A DNA stretch of 64,000 nt from Zeimonas sp046347945. Lineage in GTDB: Bacteria; Pseudomonadota; Gammaproteobacteria; Burkholderiales; Burkholderiaceae_E. The notes under the pieces were generated by a model. That model saw nothing but the letters and a program-made list of their open reading frames with translations, ran no database searches and was not told where the DNA came from. The position numbers were made by a program, and so were the translations under genes. How positions within the stretch are numbered: position 1 is the stretch's first letter; each line of letters opens with the position of its first letter. The DNA lies in assembly GCA_046347945.1 (NCBI GenBank), contig JAXMFB010000014.1:62001-126000 (forward strand). The letters are read 5' to 3'. Positions 24,828 through 34,587 of the stretch are shown here, piece by piece.

Positions 24828-26699
24828 ATGCTGACCAGAAAACGCCCCTTCGTCGTCGAGATCGTGACCGCGCTCGTGCTGATCGCGGCGCCGTTCGTGC
24901 TGCCCGCGCTCGGCATCTCGCCGACGACGATCAACCGCATACTCATCTGGGGCCTGGTCGGAATCGGCTTCGACCTCCTGTTCGGCTATACGGGCCTGCT
25001 CTCATTCGGCCAGTCCGCGTTCTTCGGCACCGGCGGCATGTTCGCGGCCTGGTTGCTGACGCAGACCTCGTTCACCAACACGATCGCGGCCGTCTTCCTC
25101 GGCACCATCGTGGCGGGGGTCGTCGGCTACCTGATCGGCCTGGTCGCGCTCAGGCGCACCGGCATCTACTTCGCCATGATCACCGTGGCGATCGCCGAGG
25201 TGTTCTTCTTCGTCGAGTTCAACCCGCTGTCGGCCTTCACCGGCGGCGAGAACGGCCTGCCCGGCGTGCCCACGCCGAACCTGTACCTCGGCTTCACGAC
25301 GATCGAGTTCGACGGCAACCTGTCGATGTACGCCTTCTTTGCGTTCTGGTATTTCGTCGGACTGGTCGTCGCGCTGCGCATCGTGCGTTCGCCGGTCGGA
25401 CTGCTGCTGCGCGCGAATCGCGACAATCCGCTGCGCGCGCAGGCGCTCGGTCACGACATCCACGCGTACAAGCTCACCGTATTCGTGGTCGCCGCGATGT
25501 ATGCGGGCTTTGCGGGCGGCTTGTTGGGGCTCATGCAAGGCTTCATGCCGCCCGACGCCTTCATGTTCGCGACCTCGGGCGAGATCGTCATGCAGACCGC
25601 GATCGGGGGGGCGGGCACACTCTTCGGGCCGCTGCTCGGCGCGGCGACCTGGCTGTTGCTGAGCGATTTCTTCCAGACGACGCTGCATCTGGGCGCTACC
25701 TGGAAGCTCGTCCTCGGCATCGTGTTCGTGCTTCTGGTCGTCTTCCTGCGCCGCGGCCTGGCCGGCGCCATCGTCGATCTCTACCGCGTCGCAACGCGTG
25801 GACGGAAGCGGGAGGAGCAAGCGTCCGACGCGCCGACCGTGCCAGCGGCCTCGTCCGCGCCAGCGCACGCGACGGTCGTGGCCATGCCGGCCCGGCGCAA
25901 GCTGGCCGGCGGCAAGGCCGGCCCCATCCTGCAGGTGAGCGGCCTGACCAAGCGCTACGGCGGCCTGGTGGCCAACCTCGACATCGATTTCACCGTCCGT
26001 CAAGGCGAGATCCGCGGCATCATCGGGCCGAACGGCGCGGGCAAAAGCACCTTCTTCAAGATGCTGACCTGCGAAGTGCCGCCCACCTCGGGCAGGATCG
26101 TCTTCGATGGTCGCGACATCACCACGATGGGCGTCATCGACGCCTGCCAGCTCGGGCTCACCAAGAGCTACCAGATCAACCAGCTCTTCGAGCGGCTGAC
26201 CGTCAGGCAGAACCTGACCATCGCGGCGCTCGGCGAGCTCCGGGGCCGGTTCAGGCTCGACATGTTCAAGAACCTGAGAAACGTTCCGGGGCTCGATGCG
26301 CAGGTCGAGAGCACGGCGGCCCTGGTCAACCTGGTCGCGCGACTCGACACGCCCGTGTCCGAGCTCGCCTACGGCGAGAAGCGCCGTCTCGAAATCGGGC
26401 TGGCGCTGGCGACTTCGCCGAGCCTGCTGCTGCTCGACGAGCCGCTCGCCGGCATGAGCCCGCGGGAGCGCGTCGAGACGGTGGCGCTGTTGAAGTCGAT
26501 CGCCGCGGGCCGCACGATGATCGTCATCGACCACGACATGGATTCGCTGTTCGAACTGGTCGAGCGCGTCACCGTGCTGCAGGAGGGACGGGTGCTGGTC
26601 GAGGGGACGCCCGAGGAGATCAAGACCGACGCCAAGGTCCAGGAAGCCTATCTCGGTGGTGTCCATGACGAGCTGGCATTCCATGGGGAGAGGGCATGA
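24828..26699 (+). CDS. fused LivM permease - LivG ATPase
   Basis: 623 residues. Residues 1 to about 320 are a LivM permease (FGYTGLLSFGQSAFFGTGG is the family loop). A 45-residue Ala/Arg/Pro linker (ASDAPTVPAASSAPAHAT) joins it to a LivG ATPase with Walker A GPNGAGKSTFF, a YGEKRRLEIGLALA signature and Walker B LLLLDEPLAGMSP. Fusion fixes their 1:1 ratio. The gene starts 13 bases after livH and its stop overlaps the next ATG (ATGA). Confidence 0.93.
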   Translation: MLTRKRPFVVEIVTALVLIAAPFVLPALGISPTTINRILIWGLVGIGFDLLFGYTGLLSFGQSAFFGTGGMFAAWLLTQTSFTNTIAAVFLGTIVAGVVGYLIGLVALRRTGIYFAMITVAIAEVFFFVEFNPLSAFTGGENGLPGVPTPNLYLGFTTIEFDGNLSMYAFFAFWYFVGLVVALRIVRSPVGLLLRANRDNPLRAQALGHDIHAYKLTVFVVAAMYAGFAGGLLGLMQGFMPPDAFMFATSGEIVMQTAIGGAGTLFGPLLGAATWLLLSDFFQTTLHLGATWKLVLGIVFVLLVVFLRRGLAGAIVDLYRVATRGRKREEQASDAPTVPAASSAPAHATVVAMPARRKLAGGKAGPILQVSGLTKRYGGLVANLDIDFTVRQGEIRGIIGPNGAGKSTFFKMLTCEVPPTSGRIVFDGRDITTMGVIDACQLGLTKSYQINQLFERLTVRQNLTIAALGELRGRFRLDMFKNLRNVPGLDAQVESTAALVNLVARLDTPVSELAYGEKRRLEIGLALATSPSLLLLDEPLAGMSPRERVETVALLKSIAAGRTMIVIDHDMDSLFELVERVTVLQEGRVLVEGTPEEIKTDAKVQEAYLGGVHDELAFHGERA

Positions 26700-27394
26700 G
26701 CCTGCTCGAGGTCAGCGGCCTGAACAGCTACTACGGCGACAGCCATATCCTGTTCGACGTCTCGCTGCGCGTGGAGAAGAACGAGGTCGTGGCGCTTCTC
26801 GGCCGAAACGGCGCCGGCAAGTCGACGACGCTGAAGAGCCTGATGGGCGTGGTGAAGCCCCGGAACGGCAGCGTCAGGCTCGATGGCGTCGAGCTCGCCG
26901 GCAAGAAGGCGCACGACATCGCCCGTGTCGGCATGCAGCTCGTGCACGAGGATCGTCGCATCTTCGGCAGCCTGAACGTGGAGGAGAACATCGTCCTCGC
27001 CGGGCTGACCGCCGAGAACAAGTGGCCGCTGGAGCGCATCTACGCGATGTTTCCGCGCCTGAAACGGCGGCGTACCAGCCGCGGCACGGACCTCTCAGGC
27101 GGCGAGCAGCAGATGCTGGCGATCGCGCGCGCGCTGGTACGTGATCCGAAGATCGTCCTGCTCGACGAGCCGTTCGAGGGACTCGCTCCGGTCATCGTGC
27201 AGGATCTCGTGCGCGCCTGCCGCGATCTGGCGCAATCCGGCCAGACCATCGTGCTGGTCGAGCAGAACCTGGCCGCGACGCTGGCGCTGGCGAGTCGCGT
27301 CTACATCATCAACAACGGCCACATCGCGCACGAAGGCCCCGCGGCCGAACTGAGGACCCAGCCCGAACTCCTCAAGCGGTATCTCGGCGTATAG
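26696..27394 (+). CDS. livF: LivF-type ABC transporter ATPase (operon 2)
   Basis: 232 residues. Walker A GRNGAGKSTTLKSL, signature DLSGGEQQMLAIARAL and Walker B IVLLDEPFEGLAP are canonical. It is the second nucleotide-binding subunit of the importer, at the normal LivF length, unlike its paralogue at 4988-5809. It ends 26 bases before the convergent TauE gene. Confidence 0.93.
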   Translation: MSLLEVSGLNSYYGDSHILFDVSLRVEKNEVVALLGRNGAGKSTTLKSLMGVVKPRNGSVRLDGVELAGKKAHDIARVGMQLVHEDRRIFGSLNVEENIVLAGLTAENKWPLERIYAMFPRLKRRRTSRGTDLSGGEQQMLAIARALVRDPKIVLLDEPFEGLAPVIVQDLVRACRDLAQSGQTIVLVEQNLAATLALASRVYIINNGHIAHEGPAAELRTQPELLKRYLGV

Positions 27395-27420
27395 CCCGGC
27401 GCGGCGGCGATTCGACGCCA

Positions 27421-28164
27421 CTACAGCGCCTTGGCCGCCAGCGTGGCCGCGGCCGCGAGCAGTACCAGCCCGAGCAGGCGCGTGACGGTCGCTACCGGCA
27501 GCGCTTCCGCCAGGCGCCGGCCGGCCAGCACGCCCGGCACCTGCATGGCGCCGATCGCGGCGCCAGCGGTCCAGTCGACGCCGTGACCGAGTGCGTGGCC
27601 CAGCGTCGCGGTCGCCGCGATCGGCAGCTGCACGACCTGGCCGAGCAGGATGGCGTCGAGGACCGGAACGCCGCGCCAGAGCAGCATCGGCGTGAGCACC
27701 ATGGCACCGCCGGTGCCGGTGAGCGACGAGGCGAAGCCGGCCAGCCCGCCGACCCCCCAGCCGGGCGGCGGCGTCGAAGCGGCCGGCGCGGCGACGAGGG
27801 TTGGCGGCCGCGAGAGCAAGCGCCCGCCGGAGATCGCCACGGCGCCCGCCAGCAACGCCAGCGCCGCGCGCTCGGGCACCAGCGCGATGACGGCTGCGCC
27901 GAGCAGCGCGCCGGGGGCGGTTGCGAGCACCAGGGGCCAGCGTATCGTCCCCGGGCTCTCCAGTGATCGCGCGCAGGCGAACAAGGCCGCGATTCCCGTG
28001 GCGATGAAGCTGAGCATCGCGATCGCCACCGCGTCGCGTACCGGCAGCCCGATCGCCTGCGTGAGCCAGGGCACCAGCAGCACGCCGCCGATGCCCACGC
28101 TGCCGATCAGCAGCCCGATCAGCAGGGCCGCGACCGAGGAGATCGCCAGTTCCGCACCGGTCAT
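27421..28164 (-). CDS. TauE/SafE-family membrane permease
   Basis: 247 residues from ATG 28164, with about eight hydrophobic helices in two repeats. The repeat motifs are GLLIGSVGIGGVLLVPWLTQ and GFASSLTGTGGAMVLTPML. Family members export sulfite or other organosulfur anions; the substrate here is unknown. Its ATG overlaps the glgA stop (ATGA), which ties it to the glycogen operon although a role there is not obvious. Confidence 0.88.
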   Translation of the reverse strand: MTGAELAISSVAALLIGLLIGSVGIGGVLLVPWLTQAIGLPVRDAVAIAMLSFIATGIAALFACARSLESPGTIRWPLVLATAPGALLGAAVIALVPERAALALLAGAVAISGGRLLSRPPTLVAAPAASTPPPGWGVGGLAGFASSLTGTGGAMVLTPMLLWRGVPVLDAILLGQVVQLPIAATATLGHALGHGVDWTAGAAIGAMQVPGVLAGRRLAEALPVATVTRLLGLVLLAAAATLAAKAL

Positions 28165-29654
28165 CGCGCGGCCGACAGGCACGACCGGTACAGGTCGGCG
28201 TACTGCCGCGCCGCCCGGCCCCAGCCCCAGTCTCGCGCCATCCCGTTGCGCTGAATCCGGCGCCACGTCTCGACGTCGCGCCAGGCGTCGACCGCGCGCT
28301 CGACGGCCGCGAGCAGGGCGTCCGTGGTGGCGGGCACGAAGCTGAATCCGTTCGCGCTGCCGTCGGCCAGCGACTGCGGCGTGCAATCGACCACGGTGTC
28401 GGCGAGCCCGCCGGTGGCGCGCACCACGGGCGGCGTGCCGTAGGCGAGGCTGTACATCTGGTTGAGTCCGCAAGGTTCGAAGCGCGAGGGCATCAGGAAG
28501 ACGTCGGCACCGGCTTCGATCAGGTGCGCGAGCGATTCGTCGAAGCCGATCTGCACGGCAACGCGGCCGGGGTGCGAAGCCGCGAGCTCGCGCCAGGCGG
28601 CTTCCATCACCGTGTCGCCCGAGCCGAGGACGGCCAGCCGCGCGCCGCGTGCCACGAGCGTCGGCGCGGCCTCGATCACCAGGTCGACGCCCTTCTGGTG
28701 GCTGATGCGCGAGATCATCCCGAGCAGCGGCGTGTCCGACGCGAGATCGAGGCCGAGCCGCTCGCCGAGTGCGGCGCGATTGAGCTGCTTCAGGGCCAGC
28801 GAACGCGTGTTGTACGGGGCGGCGATCGAGCGGTCGGCGGCCGGATCCCATTCGCGGGTGTCGATGCCGTTGAGGATGCCGACCAGGTCGCCGCTGCGGC
28901 GATCGCGCCGGTAGCGCAGCAGTCCGTCGAGTCCGAAGCCGTGCTCGGGCTCGCAGATCTCGCGGGCGTAGGTGGGGCTCACCGTCGTCAGCCGGTCGCT
29001 GTGCTGCAGGCCCGCCTTCAGGAACGAGATGCGGCCGTGGAACTCGACGCCGTCGATCGCCAGTGCGCTCGCGGGCAGGTCGAGCGCCTCGAGCTTCGTG
29101 GCCGGGAAAAGTCCCTGGAACGCCAGGTTGTGGATCGTGGTCACGCTGGCCGCCGCGGCCGGGTGCCGGTAACGCAGGTAGGCCGGCGCGAGCGCGCTCT
29201 GCCAGTCGTTGCAGTGCAGGACGTGGGGGCGCCAGCCGAGCGGCGTGTCGCGGCTGGCCAGCAGCGCGGCGACCTTCGACAGCAGGCCGAAGCGCAGCGC
29301 GTTGTCCGCCCAGTCGTGCCCCGTGCGGTCCTGGTAGGGTCCGCCGTGCCGTTCGTAGCAGGCCGGGCACTCGAGCAGCAGCAGTTCCAGGCCCGGCCGC
29401 AGGGCCACCTGCGAGATCGCCGCTGGAAGCAGTTGCCCGCCCGGCTGCTCGACCTGCGCGAGCGTCCGGCGTTGCGCGAACGCAGCCAGCAGCGCGGGGT
29501 AGCCGGGCACCAGCACGCGGACCTCGAGCCCCGTTTCAGCGAGCGCGGCCGGCAGTGCGGCACTGACGTCGCCGAGCCCGCCGGTCTTGACCCAGGGAGC
29601 GAGTTCGGGCGTCGCGAACAGGATGCGCAGCGGCGTCGCGTCGCTCAGAGCCAC
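28161..29654 (-). CDS. glgA: glycogen synthase (ADP-glucose, GT5)
   Basis: 497 residues if started at GTG 29654, which overlaps the end of glgP by 10 bases; the sequence then reads VALSDATPLRILFATPELAP. KTGGLGDVSAALP is the ADP-glucose-binding KTGGL motif, HVLHCNDWQSALAP and SVTTIHNLAFQG are conserved, and RFEPCGLNQMYSLAYGT is the C-terminal nucleotide-sugar site. It elongates alpha-1,4-glucan from ADP-glucose supplied by the glgC product. No ATG fits, so the exact start is less certain than the identity. Confidence 0.92.
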   Translation of the reverse strand: MALSDATPLRILFATPELAPWVKTGGLGDVSAALPAALAETGLEVRVLVPGYPALLAAFAQRRTLAQVEQPGGQLLPAAISQVALRPGLELLLLECPACYERHGGPYQDRTGHDWADNALRFGLLSKVAALLASRDTPLGWRPHVLHCNDWQSALAPAYLRYRHPAAAASVTTIHNLAFQGLFPATKLEALDLPASALAIDGVEFHGRISFLKAGLQHSDRLTTVSPTYAREICEPEHGFGLDGLLRYRRDRRSGDLVGILNGIDTREWDPAADRSIAAPYNTRSLALKQLNRAALGERLGLDLASDTPLLGMISRISHQKGVDLVIEAAPTLVARGARLAVLGSGDTVMEAAWRELAASHPGRVAVQIGFDESLAHLIEAGADVFLMPSRFEPCGLNQMYSLAYGTPPVVRATGGLADTVVDCTPQSLADGSANGFSFVPATTDALLAAVERAVDAWRDVETWRRIQRNGMARDWGWGRAARQYADLYRSCLSAAR

Positions 29655-32194
29655 AGCATCATGCCCATCTCGTACGGATGCGTGAGCAGCGCGTGATGCG
29701 GATAGACGCGGAAGCGGTAGTCGACCTTGCCGCACATGCCCGGCTGGATGTCGATCGAGTAGAGCCGCTCGTCCCCGTCCAGGTGGCGCTCGCAGCGCAT
29801 CTCGTGGCGCTCGTGCCGGTGCGTCGAGCCGGTGTCGTTGGGGCGCCCGAGCAGCAACTCGACGCGCAGGTCGGCCGGGTCGAGCCCGTCGACGCCGACG
29901 CCGAGTTCGAAGCGCAGCGACTCGCCGAAGCGGATGCGCGGCGGCGAGTGGTCGAGGCGGCGGGCGCGCACGCGGCTCCAGTGCTCGCGCACGCGACTCT
30001 TCCACTGAGTCAGCTCGCGCGTCGGCGCGAAGCCGGCCTGTGCGTGGCGATGCCATTGCCCGGCCGCCGGACGGTAGAAGTGCTCGATGTATTCGCCGAG
30101 CATCCGCTCGGTGTTGAAGCGCGGCAGCAGCGACACCATCGACCGCTTGGCCATCGCGACCCAGCCCGGCGACAGTCCGTGCGGGCCGACGTCGTAGAAC
30201 AGCGGGACGACCGCGTCCTGCAGGATCTCGTAGAGCGCGCGCGCCTCCTCGCGATCGCGGCGCGCCGGGTCCGGATCGGCCACCGGCTTGATCGCCCAGC
30301 CGTTGCGCCCGTCGTAGCCCTCGCTCCACCAGCCGTCGAGGATCGACAGGTTGATCACGCCGTTCATTGCGGCCTTGATCCCGGACGTGCCGGACGCTTC
30401 GAGCGGATAGATGGGGTTGTTCAGCCAGACGTCGACGCCCGAGACCATGCGCCGCGCGAGCCGCAGGTCGTAGCCCTCGACGAGCAGGATGCGGCTCTCG
30501 AATTCGGGCATCTTCGCCACTTCGGCGATTCGACGGATCAACTCCTGGCCGGGCTGGTCGGCCGGATGCGCCTTGCCCGCGAACACGAAGATGACCGGGC
30601 GCTGCGCGTTGCAGACGATGTCGCGCAGCCACTGCAGGTTGTCGAACAGCAGTGTCGCGCGCTTGTAGGTCGCGAAGCGCCGTGCGAAGCCGATCGTCAG
30701 CGCGCGCGGGTTGGCCGGGTCGGCCAGCCGCAGCACGCGGTCGAGGTGCGCCGCCGACCCGTGGTTGCGCGCGTGCTGCTCGGCGAGCCGATCGCGCAGC
30801 AGGTGGAACAGCTGCGACTTCAGCCCCTGGCGCACTGCCCAGAACTGCTGGTCGGGGATCGCATGGATGCCTTCCCAGCAGGCGGGCTCGGTGAGCCGCT
30901 GCTCCCAGCCGTAGCCCAGGTGGCGATCGAACAGGTCGTACCACGCGGGCGCGAGGAAGGTGGGCACGTGCACGCCGTTGGTGACGTGCCCCACCGGGTT
31001 GTCCTGCGGATCGATCTGCGGCCACAGGTTGGCGCAAATGCGCGACGAGACCCCGCCGTGGATCGCCGACACGCCGTTCTGGAACCGCGAGCCGCGGATG
31101 GCCAGCGCCGTCATGTTGAAGTCGGGGCTGCCTGACGTGCGCCCGAGCTCGAGCAGCTGCTCGGGCGCGATGCCGAGCTGCGGCGCCCAGTCGTCGAAAT
31201 AGCGCCGGAACATGTCTTCGGCGAAATGGTCGTGCCCCGCCGGCACCGCGGTGTGCGTGGTGAAGACGGTGTTGACCGCCGCGGCCTCGAGCGCGCTGGC
31301 GAAGTCGAGGCCTCCCGCGACCAGCATCCGCGTGCGTTCGAGCACGAGAAAGGCTGCGTGCCCCTCGTTGATGTGCCAGACCGTCGGTGCGAGGCCGAGC
31401 GCGGCGAGCGCACGCACGCCGCCCACGCCAAGCACGATCTCCTGCTCGATGCGCGTCTGTCGATCACCGCCGTAGAGCCGGTGCGCGATGTCGCGGTCGG
31501 CGGGCGAATTGCCGGGCAGGTCGGTGTCGAGCAGGAACAGCCGCACGCGGCCGACGCGCGCCTCCCAGACCTTCACCTGGAGCTCGCGTCCCGGCATCGC
31601 CACCCTGAGGTGCAGGTCGCTACCGTCGGCGAGGCGAACCGGGGAGACCGGCAGGTCGTCGAAGTCGGAATCGACGTACTGCGCGTGCTGGCGGCCGTCG
31701 CCGTCGATCGTCTGGTAGAAGTAGCCCTGCCGGTACAGGAGCCCCACGCCGACGAACGGCAGGCCGAGGTCGCTCGCTGCCTTGCAGTGGTCGCCCGCGA
31801 GGATGCCCAGCCCGCCCGAGTAGATCGGCAGGCTCTCGTGAAAGCCGAACTCGGCGCAGAAGTAGGCCACGAGGTCGTGCTCGCCGGGCACGTCGGTCAG
31901 GCAGACCCGCGATGGCTTGGCGTGGTAGGTGTCGTACGCCGACAGTACCCGTTGGTAGGCGTTCAGGTAGACGTGGTCCTGGGCCGCCGCCTCGAGCTTC
32001 GACTGCGCGACGCGCTTGAGGAAGGCCTTCGGGTGGTGGCCGGCGCGGTGCCACAGCGTGGGGTGCAGCCGCGCGAACAGCGTGCGGGTGGGCCGGTCCC
32101 AGCTGTACCAGAGGTTGTTGGCCAGTTCGTGCAGCCGCTCCAGCCGTGGCGGGACCTGCGGCGTGACTTCGAGCGAAAAGGGGGTGCCGGGCAT
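29645..32194 (-). CDS. glgP: alpha-glucan phosphorylase with DUF3417 domain
   Basis: 849 residues, the short-loop phosphorylase subfamily. An N-terminal DUF3417 segment (RLERLHELANNLWYSWDRPT) precedes the catalytic part, where the PLP lysine lies in EASGTSGIKAAMNGVINLS. It releases glucose-1-phosphate from glycogen or maltodextrin. It lies between glgC and glgA, so synthesis and breakdown are encoded together, a pattern common in proteobacteria. Confidence 0.92.
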   Translation of the reverse strand: MPGTPFSLEVTPQVPPRLERLHELANNLWYSWDRPTRTLFARLHPTLWHRAGHHPKAFLKRVAQSKLEAAAQDHVYLNAYQRVLSAYDTYHAKPSRVCLTDVPGEHDLVAYFCAEFGFHESLPIYSGGLGILAGDHCKAASDLGLPFVGVGLLYRQGYFYQTIDGDGRQHAQYVDSDFDDLPVSPVRLADGSDLHLRVAMPGRELQVKVWEARVGRVRLFLLDTDLPGNSPADRDIAHRLYGGDRQTRIEQEIVLGVGGVRALAALGLAPTVWHINEGHAAFLVLERTRMLVAGGLDFASALEAAAVNTVFTTHTAVPAGHDHFAEDMFRRYFDDWAPQLGIAPEQLLELGRTSGSPDFNMTALAIRGSRFQNGVSAIHGGVSSRICANLWPQIDPQDNPVGHVTNGVHVPTFLAPAWYDLFDRHLGYGWEQRLTEPACWEGIHAIPDQQFWAVRQGLKSQLFHLLRDRLAEQHARNHGSAAHLDRVLRLADPANPRALTIGFARRFATYKRATLLFDNLQWLRDIVCNAQRPVIFVFAGKAHPADQPGQELIRRIAEVAKMPEFESRILLVEGYDLRLARRMVSGVDVWLNNPIYPLEASGTSGIKAAMNGVINLSILDGWWSEGYDGRNGWAIKPVADPDPARRDREEARALYEILQDAVVPLFYDVGPHGLSPGWVAMAKRSMVSLLPRFNTERMLGEYIEHFYRPAAGQWHRHAQAGFAPTRELTQWKSRVREHWSRVRARRLDHSPPRIRFGESLRFELGVGVDGLDPADLRVELLLGRPNDTGSTHRHERHEMRCERHLDGDERLYSIDIQPGMCGKVDYRFRVYPHHALLTHPYEMGMMLWL

Positions 32195-32252
32195 GTCGGT
32201 GTCGGAGGGGTCGGCTAGATGCTAGCACCGGCACGCCGCATCGCACCGACGA

Positions 32253-33572
32253 TCATCGGATCCGGTGCAGCGACTGGCCGAGCATGTCGGGGGTGACCAG
32301 GGTGACCCCGCGCCCGGTCACGTGGAAGCGTCGGCGGTCGGCGTCCGCGTCGACCCCGATCGTCGTACCCTCGGGGATCACCACGCCCTTGTCGATCACG
32401 CAGCGCCTGAGGACGACGTGGCGGCCGACGTGGACGTCGGGCAGCACGACCGAATCCTCGATCGTCGAGTAGCTGTTGACGCGCACGTTGGAGAACAGCA
32501 GCGAACGGCGCACCGTCGAGCCGCTGATCACGTCGCCGCCCGACACCAGCGAGTCGACCGCCATCCCGCGCCGGTCGTCGTCGTCGAACACGAACTTGGC
32601 CGGCGGCAACTGCTCCTGCCAGGTCCAGATCGGCCATTCGCGGTCGTACAGGTTGAGCTCGGGCGTGACCTTGGTGAGCTCCATGTTGGCTTCCCAGTAG
32701 GCGTCGATCGTTCCGACGTCGCGCCAGTAAGGCCTGCCTCCCGGGCGCGTGCCCACGCAGCTGTCGGCGAAGCGATGCGCGAACACCCGGTAGTGCGGCA
32801 CGCTGTGCGGAATGATGTCCTTGCCGAAGTCGTGGCTCGAGCGCGATTCCTGTGCGTCGCGCAGCAGTTGCTCGAACAGGAACGCGGTGTCGAACAGGTA
32901 CACGCCCATGCTCGCCAGCGCGCTGCCGGGGTCATCGGGCATCGGGTCGGGCGACGCGGGCTTTTCGGCGAAGCGCCGCACCCGCCCGTCGGGGTCGATG
33001 CCCATCACGCCGAACTGGCTCGCGTCGGCCAGCGGCACTTCGACGCAGGCCACGCTCAGGTCGGCCTTGCGGTCGACGTGCTCGGCGATCATCCGCCCGT
33101 AGTCCATCTTGTAGATGTGGTCACCCGAGACCACCAGCACGAACTCGGGCCGGCTGCGCCGGATGACGTTCAGGTTCTGGTAGACCGCGTCGGCGGTGCC
33201 CTGGTACCACGCGTTCTCGCTGACCTGCTGCGCCGCGGGCACGATGTCGATGAATTCGTCGAAGCGGCCCTCGAGGAAGCTCCAGCCGCGCTGCAGGTGC
33301 CGGATCAGGCTGTGCGCCTTGTACTGCGTCGCCACCGCGACACGCCTCACGCCCGAGTTCACGCAGTTCGACAGCGTGAAGTCGATGATGCGGAACTTTC
33401 CGCCGAACGGCACCGCCGGCTTGGCACGCCAGTCGGTGAGCTGGTGCAGCCGGCTGCCGCGCCCGCCCGCGAGCAGCACGGCGAACGTGGAGCGGGTGAG
33501 CGCGCTGACGAACCGGGGCGCCGGTTCGTCGCCTCGCTCGACGTCGGGGGCCTCGTCGCCGCGCGCGTCCAT
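32253..33572 (-). CDS. glgC: glucose-1-phosphate adenylyltransferase
   Basis: 439 residues, normal length. LLAGGRGSRLHQLTDWRAKP is the nucleotide-binding and activator region, GGKFRIIDFTLSNCVNSG follows, and IYKMDYGRMI holds a catalytic Asp. The C-terminal third is a left-handed beta-helix (VHVGRHVVLRRCVIDKGVVI). It makes ADP-glucose from ATP and glucose-1-phosphate and is normally allosterically controlled. The gene starts 14 bases after the DUF2934 gene and precedes glgP by 58 bases. Confidence 0.95.
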   Translation of the reverse strand: MDARGDEAPDVERGDEPAPRFVSALTRSTFAVLLAGGRGSRLHQLTDWRAKPAVPFGGKFRIIDFTLSNCVNSGVRRVAVATQYKAHSLIRHLQRGWSFLEGRFDEFIDIVPAAQQVSENAWYQGTADAVYQNLNVIRRSRPEFVLVVSGDHIYKMDYGRMIAEHVDRKADLSVACVEVPLADASQFGVMGIDPDGRVRRFAEKPASPDPMPDDPGSALASMGVYLFDTAFLFEQLLRDAQESRSSHDFGKDIIPHSVPHYRVFAHRFADSCVGTRPGGRPYWRDVGTIDAYWEANMELTKVTPELNLYDREWPIWTWQEQLPPAKFVFDDDDRRGMAVDSLVSGGDVISGSTVRRSLLFSNVRVNSYSTIEDSVVLPDVHVGRHVVLRRCVIDKGVVIPEGTTIGVDADADRRRFHVTGRGVTLVTPDMLGQSLHRIR

Positions 33573-33586
33573 CGGGGGCGCAGCGG

Positions 33587-33868
33587 TCAGTGGCGCGTGC
33601 CTGCAAGCATCTGCTCGATCTCGGTCTCGGCCTGACGCCAGTCCTCGTCGGGCGAGCCGCCGCTGAAGCCGCGCCGCTCGGCGATGTAGTAGGCGGCCTC
33701 GGCAATCCAGGTGCGACGCTGATCGTCGGGCACGTCCGCCGCGGGAGCCGCGCTCTCGGGCTCGGCGCCGCTCATCGGGGTGGCCTGCCCGGCCGCTGCG
33801 GCGGGCGCCTTGCGGCGCGGGCGCGCAGCGGCAGCGCCGGTGCGCGAGGTTCGGGTACTGCTTGACAT
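33587..33868 (-). CDS. DUF2934 small protein
   Basis: 93 residues from ATG 33868 (GGGAGA upstream). The first half is Ala/Arg/Pro-rich and disordered; the second half, WIAEAAYYIAERRGFSGGSP then DEDWRQAETEIEQML, is the DUF2934 core found in many soil bacteria next to glycogen and trehalose genes. It is the first gene of the glg cluster. Its role is unknown. Confidence 0.82.
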   Translation of the reverse strand: MSSSTRTSRTGAAAARPRRKAPAAAAGQATPMSGAEPESAAPAADVPDDQRRTWIAEAAYYIAERRGFSGGSPDEDWRQAETEIEQMLAGTRH

Positions 33869-34068
33869 CGGTTGTCTCCCGCTGAAGAGCCGGCAGCGAA
33901 CGCCACCGCAGGAGGTGTTCGGCCGCTGTTGCGAGGCCCGCTCACGCATGGCCCGGCGCACTCGACGCGGGCGTGAGCAAGGCAGAGTCTCGCACGACGA
34001 GATGACCGGAGTTTGACACCGGTCGAATTTTGCGCAATTCGCCGCCGAGTTCCGCTGGCCGCCGCCAG

Positions 34069-34563
34069 TCAGCGCTCGGGCCCGAGCAGCCCTGCCGGCA
34101 GTTGCAGTTCGCCCTTCGACTCGAAGCGGTAGCCGCCGAACGCGGGGCCGGCCAGCTTGCCGCGCATCTGGTAGTCGGTCCGGACCCGGTCGCTGGTCGC
34201 GATGCCGATCACCTGCCGGATCATCGCGCCCACCGACACGCTCATCGGCAGCGTGATCACCGCTTCGCCGTAGCGCGGCACGACGCCCCTCTGGTCGCTC
34301 ACGCCGCTGGCCAGCCTCGAGCCGCGGACGTCGAGCTCGACGAACACGCCGTCGTACTCGATCGGCGTGTCGTTGGGGTTCTGAACGCGCAGCTTCAGCG
34401 CGAAACGCGATTCCATGCCTTCGCCCTGCATCGGCTCGAGGCCGACCACGTTGACGCTGACCGGGTCGTGCAGGGGGAAGCCGGCGCAGCCTGCCAACGC
34501 CAGCAGCAGGGCAGCGATGGCCGCGATGCGGGCGGCGCCTCGGGTGCCGAAACGAATGGGCAT
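34069..34563 (-). CDS. LEA type-2 (WHy-domain) lipoprotein
   Basis: 164 residues. A lipobox (LLLALAGCAGF) is followed by one LEA_2/WHy domain: VNVVGLEPMQGEGMESRFAL then KLRVQNPNDTPIEYDGVFV. The NPN element is the WHy hallmark. Such proteins are linked to desiccation and cold stress and sit in the periplasm or outer membrane here. It starts 24 bases beyond the stop of the methyltransferase-like gene in the same direction. Confidence 0.85.
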   Translation of the reverse strand: MPIRFGTRGAARIAAIAALLLALAGCAGFPLHDPVSVNVVGLEPMQGEGMESRFALKLRVQNPNDTPIEYDGVFVELDVRGSRLASGVSDQRGVVPRYGEAVITLPMSVSVGAMIRQVIGIATSDRVRTDYQMRGKLAGPAFGGYRFESKGELQLPAGLLGPER

Positions 34564-34587
34564 GGGGAGCTCCGTGGATGCGCGCCG

